From positions 335,215-374,015 of the forward strand of contig NZ_FNVF01000005.1 in assembly GCF_900107975.1 (NCBI RefSeq): a DNA stretch of 38,801 nucleotides. Reading direction: 5' to 3'. Shown here piece by piece: positions 16,109 to 24,832 of the stretch. Each line of letters opens with the position of its first letter. Within the stretch, counting starts at the first letter, position 1. The DNA is from Paenibacillus sp. UNC499MF (GTDB lineage: Bacteria > Bacillota > Bacilli > Paenibacillales > NBRC-103111). Made by a program: the position numbers and the translations under genes. The notes beneath the pieces are model-generated. The model made no database searches and was not told the DNA's origin. It was given only the letters and a program-made list of their open reading frames with translations.

Positions 16109-17575
16109 ATGGAATCGAACCATCTGCTTTTTAAAAGGAACAAACTGCTCAACCGCATTCTGTGGATTATGCTTGCCCTGGGTATCGTAATCGATCTTAT
16201 GACGGCCAGTTTAGAGGTAGTGCTCGTGCTTGCCGTTGTCGGTATAGTGATTTGCGGAATCAGCACCCTGATGTCGGTTAAACACATAGCGCCCCGGCTC
16301 GTTATGTATATTGTTCCGGTGAACATAACCGTTTTGACCGCTCTGCTGATTTACGCCGAACCGCTGACGAGCACGTATTACCTCATCTTTGTCAACATTG
16401 CGCTGATGACCCTTTACTCCAATTATCGGCCTATCGTATTCTCCGGCATACTTGGAGCGGCTTTAACGGCCTTTCTATTCGTCCAACCGCGTTTTTACGA
16501 AGCCATGTTCCCCAAAGAATCCCTCGCCAATCTGCTGCTCTATGTCGTCATGATTACCGCGGCTTCAGCCGCTTCCGCACGTTTTTCGGAGAAACTGCAA
16601 ACAGAAGTCATGGAAAAGCAGGCGGAGACCCTGGAGGCAAAAACTCAAACGGACTCGCTGCTGGAACAGGTCGGCTCTACCGTAGAGGTATTGAATGATT
16701 TCAATGCCACTCTCAAAACCAATGTAGCCACAGCCGGTAAAATTTCACAAGAAGTCACCGCCACGTTTGGCGAAGTCTCTACCAGCGTTGAGCATCAGAC
16801 TCAAATTGTGGTGGATATCAGCGGATTCGTCCAGGAAGTCGAACGGGTCGTCTCCAGCGTAGCCGATGGCTCCGGTACGCTCCAGCGGCTGTCTACGGAG
16901 AATATCGGCCTGACGAATCAGGGGAGCGAACAGGTTCATGCTCTCAGCGCGGAAATCGAAACCGTCTACAGCATCATTCACCGGACCGTCCATTTGATGA
17001 ATGATCTGAATGAACAAGGCGTGCGCATCGGCAGCATGGTCGGGCTAATCAACGACATCACATCTCAGATCAACCTGCTTGCGCTCAACGCGGCAATCGA
17101 GGCCGCCAGGGCCGGAGAGCACGGCAAAGGCTTTGCCGTCGTCTCCGACGAAGTCCGCAAGCTCGCCGAAAACTCCCGCCGCTCCACGGAAGAGATCAAC
17201 GACATTCTCCAGGGCATCCGCCACACAAGCATCGAGGTGACCAAACAGGTGAATCTCGGGAAGCAGGCGATTACGGCGGGTCGCGCAGCCAACGAACAGG
17301 TCGAGAGCATCATCCAGCGGGTAGCCGACAATACCGGACTCGTCAAAAATCAGTCCGATCACGTGGAAGAGTCCGTTTCGCTGCTGCAAGAAGAGTACCG
17401 TAAAATTTCCCACGAAATTGTCGCCATCGCCGGAAGCACCGAACAGAACATGGCTTCCTTCGAAGAGATTATGGCGGGACTCGAGAATCACGATTCCCGC
17501 ATCAAAGATATTGTGACGAGCTACCAGCGCTTGGACAGCCTCATTACGAATTTGAAGGCGATGACCCGCGCTTGA
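16109..17575 (+). CDS. Methyl-accepting chemotaxis protein with a multi-helix membrane domain
   Basis: 488-residue chemoreceptor. The N-terminal ~165 residues form about six hydrophobic helices with only short loops, so there is no large extracytoplasmic sensor domain and no recognisable HAMP. A coiled coil ([19 protein letters not shown]) leads to the signalling domain, whose hairpin tip [19 protein letters not shown] and [13 protein letters not shown] is intact and would bind CheA and CheW. No CheR-tethering pentapeptide is seen at the C-terminus. The start is taken at ATG 16109 behind GATGAGGGA. The ATG at 16097 has no site. A sigma-D type promoter upstream suits a motility gene. It may sense a signal within the membrane or energy state, which is inference. 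Confidence 0.93.
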   Translation: MESNHLLFKRNKLLNRILWIMLALGIVIDLMTASLEVVLVLAVVGIVICGISTLMSVKHIAPRLVMYIVPVNITVLTALLIYAEPLTSTYYLIFVNIALMTLYSNYRPIVFSGILGAALTAFLFVQPRFYEAMFPKESLANLLLYVVMITAASAASARFSEKLQTEVMEKQAETLEAKTQTDSLLEQVGSTVEVLNDFNATLKTNVATAGKISQEVTATFGEVSTSVEHQTQIVVDISGFVQEVERVVSSVADGSGTLQRLSTENIGLTNQGSEQVHALSAEIETVYSIIHRTVHLMNDLNEQGVRIGSMVGLINDITSQINLLALNAAIEAARAGEHGKGFAVVSDEVRKLAENSRRSTEEINDILQGIRHTSIEVTKQVNLGKQAITAGRAANEQVESIIQRVADNTGLVKNQSDHVEESVSLLQEEYRKISHEIVAIAGSTEQNMASFEEIMAGLENHDSRIKDIVTSYQRLDSLITNLKAMTRA

Positions 17576-17578
17576 CGA

Positions 17579-17612
17579 AAACAGGAACACCCCTGCTGGG
17601 GTGTTCCTGTTT
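17579..17612. terminator. Bidirectional terminator after the chemoreceptor gene
   Basis: A perfect 15 bp stem (AAACAGGAACACCCC, loop TGCT) between two convergent genes. It begins 4 bp after the stop codon. Confidence 0.9.
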
Positions 17613-17616
17613 CTAT

Positions 17617-18180
17617 TCAAGAGCCTACGGCAGGCAGCGCGATTACCGGCTGCTCCGGGTTCGGGAGCAGCCAGCCGTAGGCGGATTTATTGGAATAGAG
17701 GCGGCTTACGTCGCATACGACCGGCACGACCATCCCCCCCTTGTAGTGGAAAGGCTCCGCGATACGCTCAAGCTTGATTCGGAACGCCATGCGCAGAGCC
17801 TTGCAAAGCTTGGGTTCCATCAATGCGACGATATGCGTGCAGCCGCGGTTTTCACAATAATGCACAATCAGCGAAATGAGCTTGTCCAGGTTGCGGCCCC
17901 GGTATTCCGGAAGGAGGGCTACCTTGTCCACTTCCACGGCCTTGCCCGGCGCAAGCGCGGGATGTCCGCAGAACGGAGCGAGAGCGTCCAGCGGATGACG
18001 GCCCGGGTCATAGCGCTTAAACTCAACCGTCCCCGCCGCTTCACCGTCATCGGAGAGAATCAGGTAGCAATCCGCGTCCCTGCGGGTAAATTCAAGTTCA
18101 AAGCCCTGCTGCCGCCAGACCCGGGTCCAAATGCGGTCAAATAAAATGAAGTCGTCCAGACTGTCCCCTTTTCTATACAT
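17617..18180 (-). CDS. GNAT-like N-acetyltransferase
   Basis: 187 residues. The core shows the GNAT pattern: a strand with EVDKVALLPEYRGRNLDKLIS (the acetyl-CoA pyrophosphate loop RGRNLDK, a variant of RGxGxG/A) and a following helix and strand CTHIVALMEPKLCKALRMAFRIKLERI. The substrate is unknown. It resembles the group acting on N-acyl amino acids or autoinducer-like molecules in general layout, but I cannot support that. The start is the ATG at 18180 after GGGAGAG. An earlier in-frame ATG at 18213 is possible but has no site. Confidence 0.8.
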   Translation of the reverse strand: MYRKGDSLDDFILFDRIWTRVWRQQGFELEFTRRDADCYLILSDDGEAAGTVEFKRYDPGRHPLDALAPFCGHPALAPGKAVEVDKVALLPEYRGRNLDKLISLIVHYCENRGCTHIVALMEPKLCKALRMAFRIKLERIAEPFHYKGGMVVPVVCDVSRLYSNKSAYGWLLPNPEQPVIALPAVGS

Positions 18181-18300
18181 CGCTCTTCTCTCCCATCCTA
18201 AAATTCCATACATTTACAATTTAGTTATACATCCTTTCTTCACTTTTATCATCAATATACATAATATTTTACATATAAAATAATTTGCACGCTTAAAAGT

Positions 18301-18351
18301 AAAAAGGCTTTTCCGGCCCGCCGACATGCAGCGGGAAAGAAAAGCCTTTTT
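18301..18351. terminator. Terminator after the Bce-like permease gene
   Basis: AAAAAGGCTTTTC (18301-18313) pairs with its complement at 18339-18351, with an inner CCCGC/GCGGG stem. It lies 25 bp past the permease stop codon. Confidence 0.85.
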
Positions 18352-18376
18352 AAACTACAGCTTAAATCATCTTAAA

Positions 18377-20314
18377 TCAGCGAACCGAGTGCGCTAAAAT
18401 CCTTTTCATGTAAGAACGTCTCGCAGCCAGGAAATAGAGCGTCTGCATCAGAGCAAAAATGACGAACACCACCGCAGCGTAAGACCATATGTTCGAGATG
18501 AGCATATTGCCGAGCGCCTTCATCGCAAAGACCGTATGGACAAGTCCGACTAAAAGAGGGATAAAGAAAATCATCCCGACCTGCATGGATACCGTCCGCC
18601 TGATCTCCTGGTCCGTAATCCCTATCCGGGTAAGAGCCCGGAATTGGGCCTGATCTTCTTCAATCTCGGTAAACAGTTTGAAATAGATCATGCTGCCCGA
18701 AGCGATAAAGAAAAGGAAGCTGACAAAAATTCCGATAAACAGCATCAGCGACATCAACTGCTTCGTTTCCAGGTACTGATTGACACGGGTCCCGAAATTT
18801 TTCTTCTCCTGCTCGGGAACCATATTTTCAATCTGATGAACGGTCGGAGAGGCTTCCTCCCAATTTTTGATCTCGTAGCCGTACAAGACGCTTTTGTCCT
18901 CATCCGCGGTAGAGTCCATCATTTCCTTGTACTCCGCCGCGTCCGTCACAAGCAAAGTCGAGATATCGAACTGGGTGGGAACAACGGACCCGTTAATTTG
19001 TTCGTCCAGCGTAAACGTTCTTGTTCCCGTTTTTAATTTCGCTACCAGGTCTTGTCCGGGGGTGAAAGACTTGCGCTGCTGCTCTTTATACGGATAAATG
19101 TACGAGGCATGCCCCCGCTCCACCCGCAGCTCCGGCTTGTTCAGCCGTTTGGCCTGGGCGTTGTAGTCATCCTCCGATACGATGAACAGCTGCTGCTCAC
19201 GGACTTTGCCTCCCAGTTCGACGGGAACCCGGACCGGAATGCCGGCCATCCGCACTTCGTAATCCAGCTCGCCCCCGTTCTGTTTCAGGGTGCTTTTTAC
19301 CACATCCGGATCTACTACGCGGTGGCTGTTCAGCCCTTTTTCCGCAAAGGCGATGGATTGGGGATAATGCTCCATGAGCTGGTTACGGGTATCTTTAAGA
19401 ATCACGTACACCGTACCGGATGCGGACAAGATGACGGCGGACAGGATAGAAACCATAAACAGCATCCGCGCATTGTCTTTCAGCTTGAACGTCAGCTGCG
19501 ATATCGTAATCAGATTCGTCTGATTGTAATAAAGCGAAGTCCGGCGCTGAAGTCTCCGGAGAATAAACACGCTGCCCTGGGTGAACAGAAAGTACGTTCC
19601 CAGCACCGTAAGAAAGACGACCGGCAGGAAATAAAGAATAAAATTCATCGTCGTAATCTGATAAGCCAGCGTATAGCCTGCGGTCAGACAGACGGCCGAA
19701 AGCAGAACGAGCCATACCGAGAAAACCGGCATTTTTTTCGGCTGCTTGGAAGCCCGGAGCAGGTCAATGATTTCCGAACGCCCTACTTGGTAAAGCGTAA
19801 GCAGGGTAATGGTCAGAAACAACAGCACAAACCCGATAACCGTCAGCAGAACCGCTTTAAGCGGTATGACGAACCGGATCGGGGAATCGACCTCAAGAAG
19901 CCGGGCCAGCCCCATAAAAAACAGCTTGCTGAACAGCGATCCGATTCCGATGCCCGCGGCAACGGCCAGAATGGAAATGATGACATTTTCCAGCAGCACC
20001 ATCCGGCGGATTTGTCCTTTGGTCATGCCGAACAGCGTCAGCAGGCCGAATTCTTTCTTTCGTGATTTGAAAAAGGCCGACATCGAGTACAGGATAAAAA
20101 AGAATGAAAAAATGATAATGATATAATCGCAGGCGATCATCACTTCCCGGATCTTAGATGCGGCCGGCACCGAACCGTTTATGACGTCCGGATGCAGAAT
20201 AAAAGCGGAATAAATATAAAAAATCGTAACGGAGAACACGCTGCTCCAGAAAAAAGCGCCGTACTGGTGCCAATTGCCTCGGATATTTTTAAGGGCGAGC
20301 TGTCGAAAATTCAT
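18377..20314 (-). CDS. BceB-like ABC transporter permease (peptide-antibiotic resistance)
   Basis: A 645-residue permease with the Bce layout of ten membrane helices. Four to five N-terminal segments are followed by a FtsX-like core, then a ~200-residue extracellular domain (roughly residues 305-515, between helices 7 and 8), and three C-terminal helices. In this family the permease captures lipid II-cycle antibiotics such as bacitracin and forms a sensory complex with the small histidine kinase. The start is the ATG at 20314 after GGGGGGAA. It overlaps the end of the ATPase gene by 26 bp, so the two are translationally coupled. Confidence 0.94.
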   Translation of the reverse strand: MNFRQLALKNIRGNWHQYGAFFWSSVFSVTIFYIYSAFILHPDVINGSVPAASKIREVMIACDYIIIIFSFFFILYSMSAFFKSRKKEFGLLTLFGMTKGQIRRMVLLENVIISILAVAAGIGIGSLFSKLFFMGLARLLEVDSPIRFVIPLKAVLLTVIGFVLLFLTITLLTLYQVGRSEIIDLLRASKQPKKMPVFSVWLVLLSAVCLTAGYTLAYQITTMNFILYFLPVVFLTVLGTYFLFTQGSVFILRRLQRRTSLYYNQTNLITISQLTFKLKDNARMLFMVSILSAVILSASGTVYVILKDTRNQLMEHYPQSIAFAEKGLNSHRVVDPDVVKSTLKQNGGELDYEVRMAGIPVRVPVELGGKVREQQLFIVSEDDYNAQAKRLNKPELRVERGHASYIYPYKEQQRKSFTPGQDLVAKLKTGTRTFTLDEQINGSVVPTQFDISTLLVTDAAEYKEMMDSTADEDKSVLYGYEIKNWEEASPTVHQIENMVPEQEKKNFGTRVNQYLETKQLMSLMLFIGIFVSFLFFIASGSMIYFKLFTEIEEDQAQFRALTRIGITDQEIRRTVSMQVGMIFFIPLLVGLVHTVFAMKALGNMLISNIWSYAAVVFVIFALMQTLYFLAARRSYMKRILAHSVR

Positions 20315-21065
20315 CGAAATTCCCCCCAAGCACGCTTAACGAATCGAGAATCTGCTGGAAAAAGGCCTGCCGGTTCGCCCCCCGTCTCAGCTCGGAGAAG
20401 AGCTTCCCGTCCTTGATGAACACGATCCGCTTGCAGTAGCTCGCCGCGAAGGGATCGTGCGTAACCATCATGATGGTGGCGCCGAGCTGCTCGTTCAGCT
20501 CTTTCAATGATTCCATCACATCCTTGGCGGCTTTGGAATCCAGGTTGCCCGTCAGTTCGTCCGCAAGCAGAATGGACGGCCTGTGGATGATGGCCCGGGC
20601 GATAGCCGCCCTCTGCTTCTGTCCGCCGGACACTTCGTACGTCCGTTTGTCCAGGATCGCCGTAATTCCGAGAAGCTCGGCACACGGCTTGAGCCGGCTT
20701 TCGATTTCCGCTACCGGCTTTTTGTCCAGGGCAAGCGGGAGAATAATATTTTCCCGGATCGACAAGGTGTCGAGAAGATTGAAATCCTGGAAAATAAATC
20801 CCAGCTCACGACGCCGGAACAACGCCAGCTGCTTCCCCGACAATGCCGCGGGATCGGTCCCGTTGATTTCGATATGGCCGCTCGTCGGCTTGTCGATCGT
20901 GGCCAGTATGTTAAGGAGCGTCGTTTTGCCGCTTCCCGAAGGCCCCATGACGCCGACGAATTCCCCTTCGCCGATTTCAAGGCCGATGTTCTCCAGTGCT
21001 TTGTAAGTCAGATTGCTCTTCGTACCATATATTTTCGTTACCTGCTCGGCTTTCAAAACCGCCAT
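20289..21065 (-). CDS. BceA-like ABC transporter ATPase
   Basis: A 258-residue ATP-binding subunit of the MacB/Bce type. Walker A is GPSGSGKTT (41-49), the Q-loop is FIFQDFNLLDTL, the signature VSGGQKQR and the H-loop MMVTHD. Walker B reads ILLADELTGNLDS: the usual Pro after the catalytic Glu (DEPTG) is replaced by Leu, with the Glu kept, so activity is expected. The start is the ATG at 21065, 7 bp after GGAGGG. A frame extension to 21080 lacks a site. It is followed by the overlapping permease gene and preceded by its own regulated promoter. Confidence 0.95.
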   Translation of the reverse strand: MAVLKAEQVTKIYGTKSNLTYKALENIGLEIGEGEFVGVMGPSGSGKTTLLNILATIDKPTSGHIEINGTDPAALSGKQLALFRRRELGFIFQDFNLLDTLSIRENIILPLALDKKPVAEIESRLKPCAELLGITAILDKRTYEVSGGQKQRAAIARAIIHRPSILLADELTGNLDSKAAKDVMESLKELNEQLGATIMMVTHDPFAASYCKRIVFIKDGKLFSELRRGANRQAFFQQILDSLSVLGGNFDEFSTARP

Positions 21066-21099
21066 CCGGTATCCCTCCATTGATCATGTCTATGTCCCT

Positions 21100-21105
21100 A
21101 GTATA
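21100..21105 (-). promoter_or_regulatory. -10 box of the ABC transporter genes
   Basis: TATACT on the minus strand, 35 bp before the ATPase start. The -35 region is poor, as expected for a promoter needing an activator, and an operator lies 55-70 bp further upstream. Confidence 0.4.
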
Positions 21106-21159
21106 GACCTCTGAAGAGAAGCTACCTATTGATTTGCCTTTCAATGCGGCAGGTTAACC

Positions 21160-21173
21160 TTACATTTTCGTCA
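21160..21173 (-). promoter_or_regulatory. Candidate BceR-type operator
   Basis: On the minus strand TGACGAAAATGTAA, matching the BceR-type inverted repeat TNACA-N4-TGTAA with one mismatch. It overlaps the stop codon of the kinase gene and lies upstream of the transporter promoter, where regulators of this family bind to switch on the transporter. Confidence 0.6.
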
Positions 21174-22307
21174 CTCGGGCTGTTCTCCGCCTGCCCCGTC
21201 CCGCTCCCGCTCTCCTACCCGGTGGAGGCCCTGGCTCTGGAACATCAGGCTGACCGCCGTCCCGTGGCCGGGCTCGGATTCGATGGCAACCCGGTGTCCC
21301 AGCCGGGACATCACCTGCTTGACGAGATACAGCCCCATCCCCGTCGACTCCGTGACGACGCCCCTTCCGTTCTCTCCCGTGAAAAAAGCGTCAAAAACCC
21401 GCGGCAGGTCTTCAGGAGCGATCCCGATGCCGCTGTCCTGAACCGTGAGCCGGCTTCCGTAAGACTGCTCTTCGATCCGGATAAGGAGCAGCTTGTTGCC
21501 TCCCTCCTTGCGGGAGTATTTAATGGCGTTGCCGATAAGCTGGTGAAGGACGAACGAAAGCCATTTCTCGTCCGTTTCCACATAGACGCCGGAGGCTTCA
21601 GACTCGATTTTCGGAAAAATGGAAGCGCGAATGCAGGCTTTCTTGTATTCGTTCACGACCCGCCGGGCTACGGCCGTAAGCTCGATCCGCCGCGGATGGA
21701 CATCCAGCTCGAATTTTTCGAGCCTTGCCGTGTAGAGCATCATCTGAAGACCCGAGGCGATTTTCTCGTTCTCCTCCTGGATGCTAGAGAGAAGCTCTTT
21801 CATCCGTTCCGGCGCTTCAGGTAGTCTCGGCTCCCCTGCCGACTGCTGGATAAGCAGGTCGATGACGGACACCGGCGTTTTGAGCTGGTGAACCCATTGG
21901 TTCGTAAAATGCAGATGCTGCTCCTGAGCCGAGCGGTAAGAAGACAGCCTGGACAAATAAGCCCGGTGCTGCTTCTGCAGCAGCTCGTTGACCGCATGTT
22001 GTTCGCTGGTCCGGGACGGCAGAAACACCGCACTGTCCAGCGAGCTTTGGTCGGATTCGCCGAGCCGCTTGTTCAGCGCGTTTGCATACCCCACCTGCCG
22101 GACATAATCATAAATCAGTACGGCCGCCCACACGGCTCCGGCGAGCAGGGACAAGTACAGCAGATTGCCCGGTTTAACGGGCAGCCCCGCCTCCATGCGG
22201 TCCAGCCACAAAAGGACCAGAATGAGCAGGATAGCGAAAAAGAAGGCTGCCGTGTACAAAAGCCGGTCGAACAAAAATTTTTTCCACGTCCAGGCTTTGT
22301 CATGCAT
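21171..22307 (-). CDS. BceS-like intramembrane-sensing histidine kinase
   Basis: A 378-residue kinase with only two membrane helices (about 15-36 and 47-68) joined by a ~10-residue loop, so it has no sensor domain of its own. In Bce systems the transporter is the sensor. The phosphoacceptor is H140 in WVHQLKTPVSVI, typical of this group. N-box HQLIGNAIKYS, G1 DSGIGI and G2 TGMGLYLV are intact. The C-terminal ~20 residues (VGERERDGAGGEQPE) are a charged tail beyond the ATPase domain. The start overlaps the end of the regulator gene by 8 bp, with GGGGGAA as ribosome binding site. Confidence 0.94.
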   Translation of the reverse strand: MHDKAWTWKKFLFDRLLYTAAFFFAILLILVLLWLDRMEAGLPVKPGNLLYLSLLAGAVWAAVLIYDYVRQVGYANALNKRLGESDQSSLDSAVFLPSRTSEQHAVNELLQKQHRAYLSRLSSYRSAQEQHLHFTNQWVHQLKTPVSVIDLLIQQSAGEPRLPEAPERMKELLSSIQEENEKIASGLQMMLYTARLEKFELDVHPRRIELTAVARRVVNEYKKACIRASIFPKIESEASGVYVETDEKWLSFVLHQLIGNAIKYSRKEGGNKLLLIRIEEQSYGSRLTVQDSGIGIAPEDLPRVFDAFFTGENGRGVVTESTGMGLYLVKQVMSRLGHRVAIESEPGHGTAVSLMFQSQGLHRVGERERDGAGGEQPE

Positions 22308-23010
22308 CGCCGGTGTTCCCCCATTCCGTCTGAAGACGGTAGCCCTGGCCCCGGACCGTTTCGATAATCCCCGGCAGGCCGATTTCTTCCAGCTTCCGCC
22401 TAACCCGGGTGACGTTCACCGTCAGTGTGTTGTCATCGACGAAATGGACGTCGTCCCAAAGGGCCTCCAGCAGCTCCTCCCTGGCCGTAATGCTTCCCGC
22501 CTTCTGGGCCAGGCAGTCGAACAGCAGCAGCTCGTTTTTCGTCAATTCCATCCGTTTTCCGCCGAATTCCAGGCTGTTTTTCAACCGATCGAGCTTCAGC
22601 CCGTTTAGCTCCCATTCGTCTCTGGACGGCTGCGCCTGGGCGTATTCCCCGTACGCGCGGCGGAGTGCGCCTTTGACTTTGGCCAGCACGACGTCCAGAT
22701 TAAACGGCTTCGTCAAATAGTCGTCGCCTCCGTTTTCGATCGCCATCACCTGGTCCATCTCCCCCGTCCGCGCCGACAGGAAAATAATCGGCACATTGGA
22801 GAACGTGCGGATTTGACGGCACCAGTAGAACCCGTCGTAGCGGGGAAGATTGATATCCAGCAAAATCAGATCCGGCTCCAGCTCGGCGGCCTCTCCCTTA
22901 ATATCTTGAAACCGCACCGCGCGGAAAACCTCATATTCATATTTGGTTAATGTATCTTTCAAAATGTGGGCGATTTTATCATCGTCCTCGACAATCAGAA
23001 TGCGGTACAT
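22300..23010 (-). CDS. BceR-like OmpR family response regulator
   Basis: 236 residues. The receiver domain has D8-D9-D10, phosphoacceptor D52 (LILLDINLP) and lysine in DYLTKPFNLD. The winged helix carries LTKNELLLFDCLAQKAGSI, LWDDVHFVDDNTLTVNVTRVRRKLEEIG and VRGQGYRL, the DNTLTVNVTR string being typical of Bce-type regulators. It is the first gene of a four-gene minus-strand module (regulator, kinase, ATPase, permease). It probably activates the transporter promoter through the operator at 21160-21173. The start is the ATG at 23010 after GGGAGGT. Confidence 0.95.
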   Translation of the reverse strand: MYRILIVEDDDKIAHILKDTLTKYEYEVFRAVRFQDIKGEAAELEPDLILLDINLPRYDGFYWCRQIRTFSNVPIIFLSARTGEMDQVMAIENGGDDYLTKPFNLDVVLAKVKGALRRAYGEYAQAQPSRDEWELNGLKLDRLKNSLEFGGKRMELTKNELLLFDCLAQKAGSITAREELLEALWDDVHFVDDNTLTVNVTRVRRKLEEIGLPGIIETVRGQGYRLQTEWGNTGDA

Positions 23011-23079
23011 GGCTTACCTCCCGGTGTTCCCTTATACGGACCCACCCTTTTTTCTCATTGGACTAAGCGGCCAGCAAAA

Positions 23080-23113
23080 GAAGCACCCGTCAGCCTAAGC
23101 CGCAGGGTGCTTC
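23080..23113 (-). terminator. Terminator of zwf
   Basis: On the minus strand GAAGCACCC pairs with GGGTGCTTC, followed by TTTTG. It lies 43 bp after the zwf stop codon. Confidence 0.8.
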
Positions 23114-23155
23114 CGTCAACCTCTTGATTATGCAACATGCAACCGGAACGTCCGG

Positions 23156-24673
23156 TTAAGACTGGCTCGCCCAGATGACTTCGCCTTCATGCTGGCCGTT
23201 AACCGGCCACCATTTAAATCCGTCCGCGGCGAGCAGTTCGTTGGCTGCATCCGGTCCCCAGGAGCCTGCCGGATAATGGGCCAGGTCTCCGCCGTTTTCT
23301 TTCCATGCCTGGGCGATGGCATCCACGAACTGCCATGCATGCGCCACTTCGTCCCAGCGGGTGAAGTAGGTGGAATCACCGCGCATAGCGTCGAAGATAA
23401 GGCGCTCGTACGCTTCCGGCGTGTTCAGCCCGACCTGACAGCTCTGGCAGAAATCCATCGCGATCGGGATAATGACGCCTTCGGCGCCCGGCTTCTTGGC
23501 ATTCATCTGCAGATAAATGCCTTCCATCGGGTTCACGCGGAATACAAGCAGATTCGGCTGCAAGTCATGCTTGTTAGCCAGGTAAACGTTGTCCGGCACG
23601 TTCTTGAACTCCACCACAACCTCCGTGGATTTCACGGGCAGACGTTTGCCGGTACGGATGTAGAACGGAACGCCCGCCCAGCGGAAGTTGTCCACAAAAA
23701 CACGCGCCGCCAAATACGTTTCCGTGTTCGATTCGGGATTGACGCTCTCTTCGCTTCGGTATGCCGGCATTTCCTTGCCGTTCAGCTTCCCGGCTGTATA
23801 CTGGCCGCGTACGACATTCACACTGACCTCTTCGGCGGACTCGAAAGAACGCAGGGAACGCAGCACCTTCACCTTCTCGTCCCGGATATCTTCCGGGTGA
23901 AGACGGCTCGGCGGCTCCATAGCCATCATCGCAAGCATCTGGAGCATATGGTTCTGCGCCATATCGCGCAGAGCTCCCGAATGGTCGTAATAACCGCCTC
24001 TGTCTTCGACGCCGACGGTTTCGCCCAGCGTGATCTGGATATTGGCTATGTACTTGTTATTCCACAGCGGTTCGAAAAACGCGTTCGCAAAACGCACCAC
24101 TTCAATGTTCTGAACCATTTCTTTACCCAGGTAATGGTCAATGCGGTAAATATCTTTCTCCTCGAAAACTTGACGGAGCTGCTGGTTCAGCTTGCCTGCG
24201 GACTCCAGATCGTAGCCGAACGGCTTCTCGATTACGAGACGGTGCCAGCCGGTGGTTTCAAGCAGGCCGCCTTCGCGGAGATTGTAAGACACGTTGCCGA
24301 ACAGCTCCGGCGCAAGCGCCAGATAGAACAACCGGTTGCCGTTAGTCTGGAACTTAACGTCAAGCTGCTGGGTCAGCGTGTTCAATTGGCGGAACCCGTC
24401 CACATTGTTAATGTCGAGCGGCAAATATTCGAAATGTTCCGCAAATTTAGCCCAGTCCTCGTCGTCCTGCACATGATGACGGGCGAATTCGTTAATGGAA
24501 TCACGCAAATCTTCGCGGAACTGCTCGTTCGTCCTGGAACGGCGCGCAAGTCCGATTACGGCGAAATGTTCATTCAGCTTGCCTTCACGGTACAGGCTGT
24601 AAAAGGCGGGAAACAATTTTCTCTTGGCCAAATCTCCTGTAGCTCCGAAAATCAGAAAAACTGCACCATTCAT
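23156..24673 (-). CDS. zwf: Glucose-6-phosphate 1-dehydrogenase
   Basis: First enzyme of the oxidative pentose phosphate pathway: glucose-6-phosphate plus NADP+ to 6-phosphogluconolactone plus NADPH. 505 residues, close to the Bacillus enzyme. The cofactor motif GATGDLAKRKLFPA is near the N-terminus. The substrate signature RIDHYLGKE near residue 180 holds the catalytic lysine and histidine. The ribosome binding site is weak (GAGAAAG, 12 bp away). A four-codon frame MMRR ends inside the zwf ATG (see findings). A sigma-A promoter lies 40-70 bp upstream. It stands alone, with no gnd or pgl gene nearby. Confidence 0.97.
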   Translation of the reverse strand: MNGAVFLIFGATGDLAKRKLFPAFYSLYREGKLNEHFAVIGLARRSRTNEQFREDLRDSINEFARHHVQDDEDWAKFAEHFEYLPLDINNVDGFRQLNTLTQQLDVKFQTNGNRLFYLALAPELFGNVSYNLREGGLLETTGWHRLVIEKPFGYDLESAGKLNQQLRQVFEEKDIYRIDHYLGKEMVQNIEVVRFANAFFEPLWNNKYIANIQITLGETVGVEDRGGYYDHSGALRDMAQNHMLQMLAMMAMEPPSRLHPEDIRDEKVKVLRSLRSFESAEEVSVNVVRGQYTAGKLNGKEMPAYRSEESVNPESNTETYLAARVFVDNFRWAGVPFYIRTGKRLPVKSTEVVVEFKNVPDNVYLANKHDLQPNLLVFRVNPMEGIYLQMNAKKPGAEGVIIPIAMDFCQSCQVGLNTPEAYERLIFDAMRGDSTYFTRWDEVAHAWQFVDAIAQAWKENGGDLAHYPAGSWGPDAANELLAADGFKWWPVNGQHEGEVIWASQS

Positions 24674-24712
24674 CGTCGCATCATTCTTTCTCTGTGGTTT
24701 TAGATTAGAATA

Positions 24713-24741
24713 AGCATACCGAAATTGCAAAAGGGATTCAA
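24713..24741 (-). promoter_or_regulatory. Sigma-A promoter of zwf
   Basis: On the minus strand TTGAAT (24741-24736), 17 bp spacer, TATGCT (24718-24713), 40 bp before the zwf start codon. Confidence 0.6.
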
Positions 24742-24832
24742 CTTTTTTTCACAAACCGGGCATCTGTCCAATCCATTGCCGCCTCTGCGCCATAGGCTGT
24801 TATCAGAATTCTCCCCATGGAGGTGCAGCACG

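Noticed and set aside
23189-24703. A 504-codon open frame on the plus strand opposite zwf
   Set aside because: It mirrors the third-codon-position bias of zwf. The minus strand has clear G6PD motifs.
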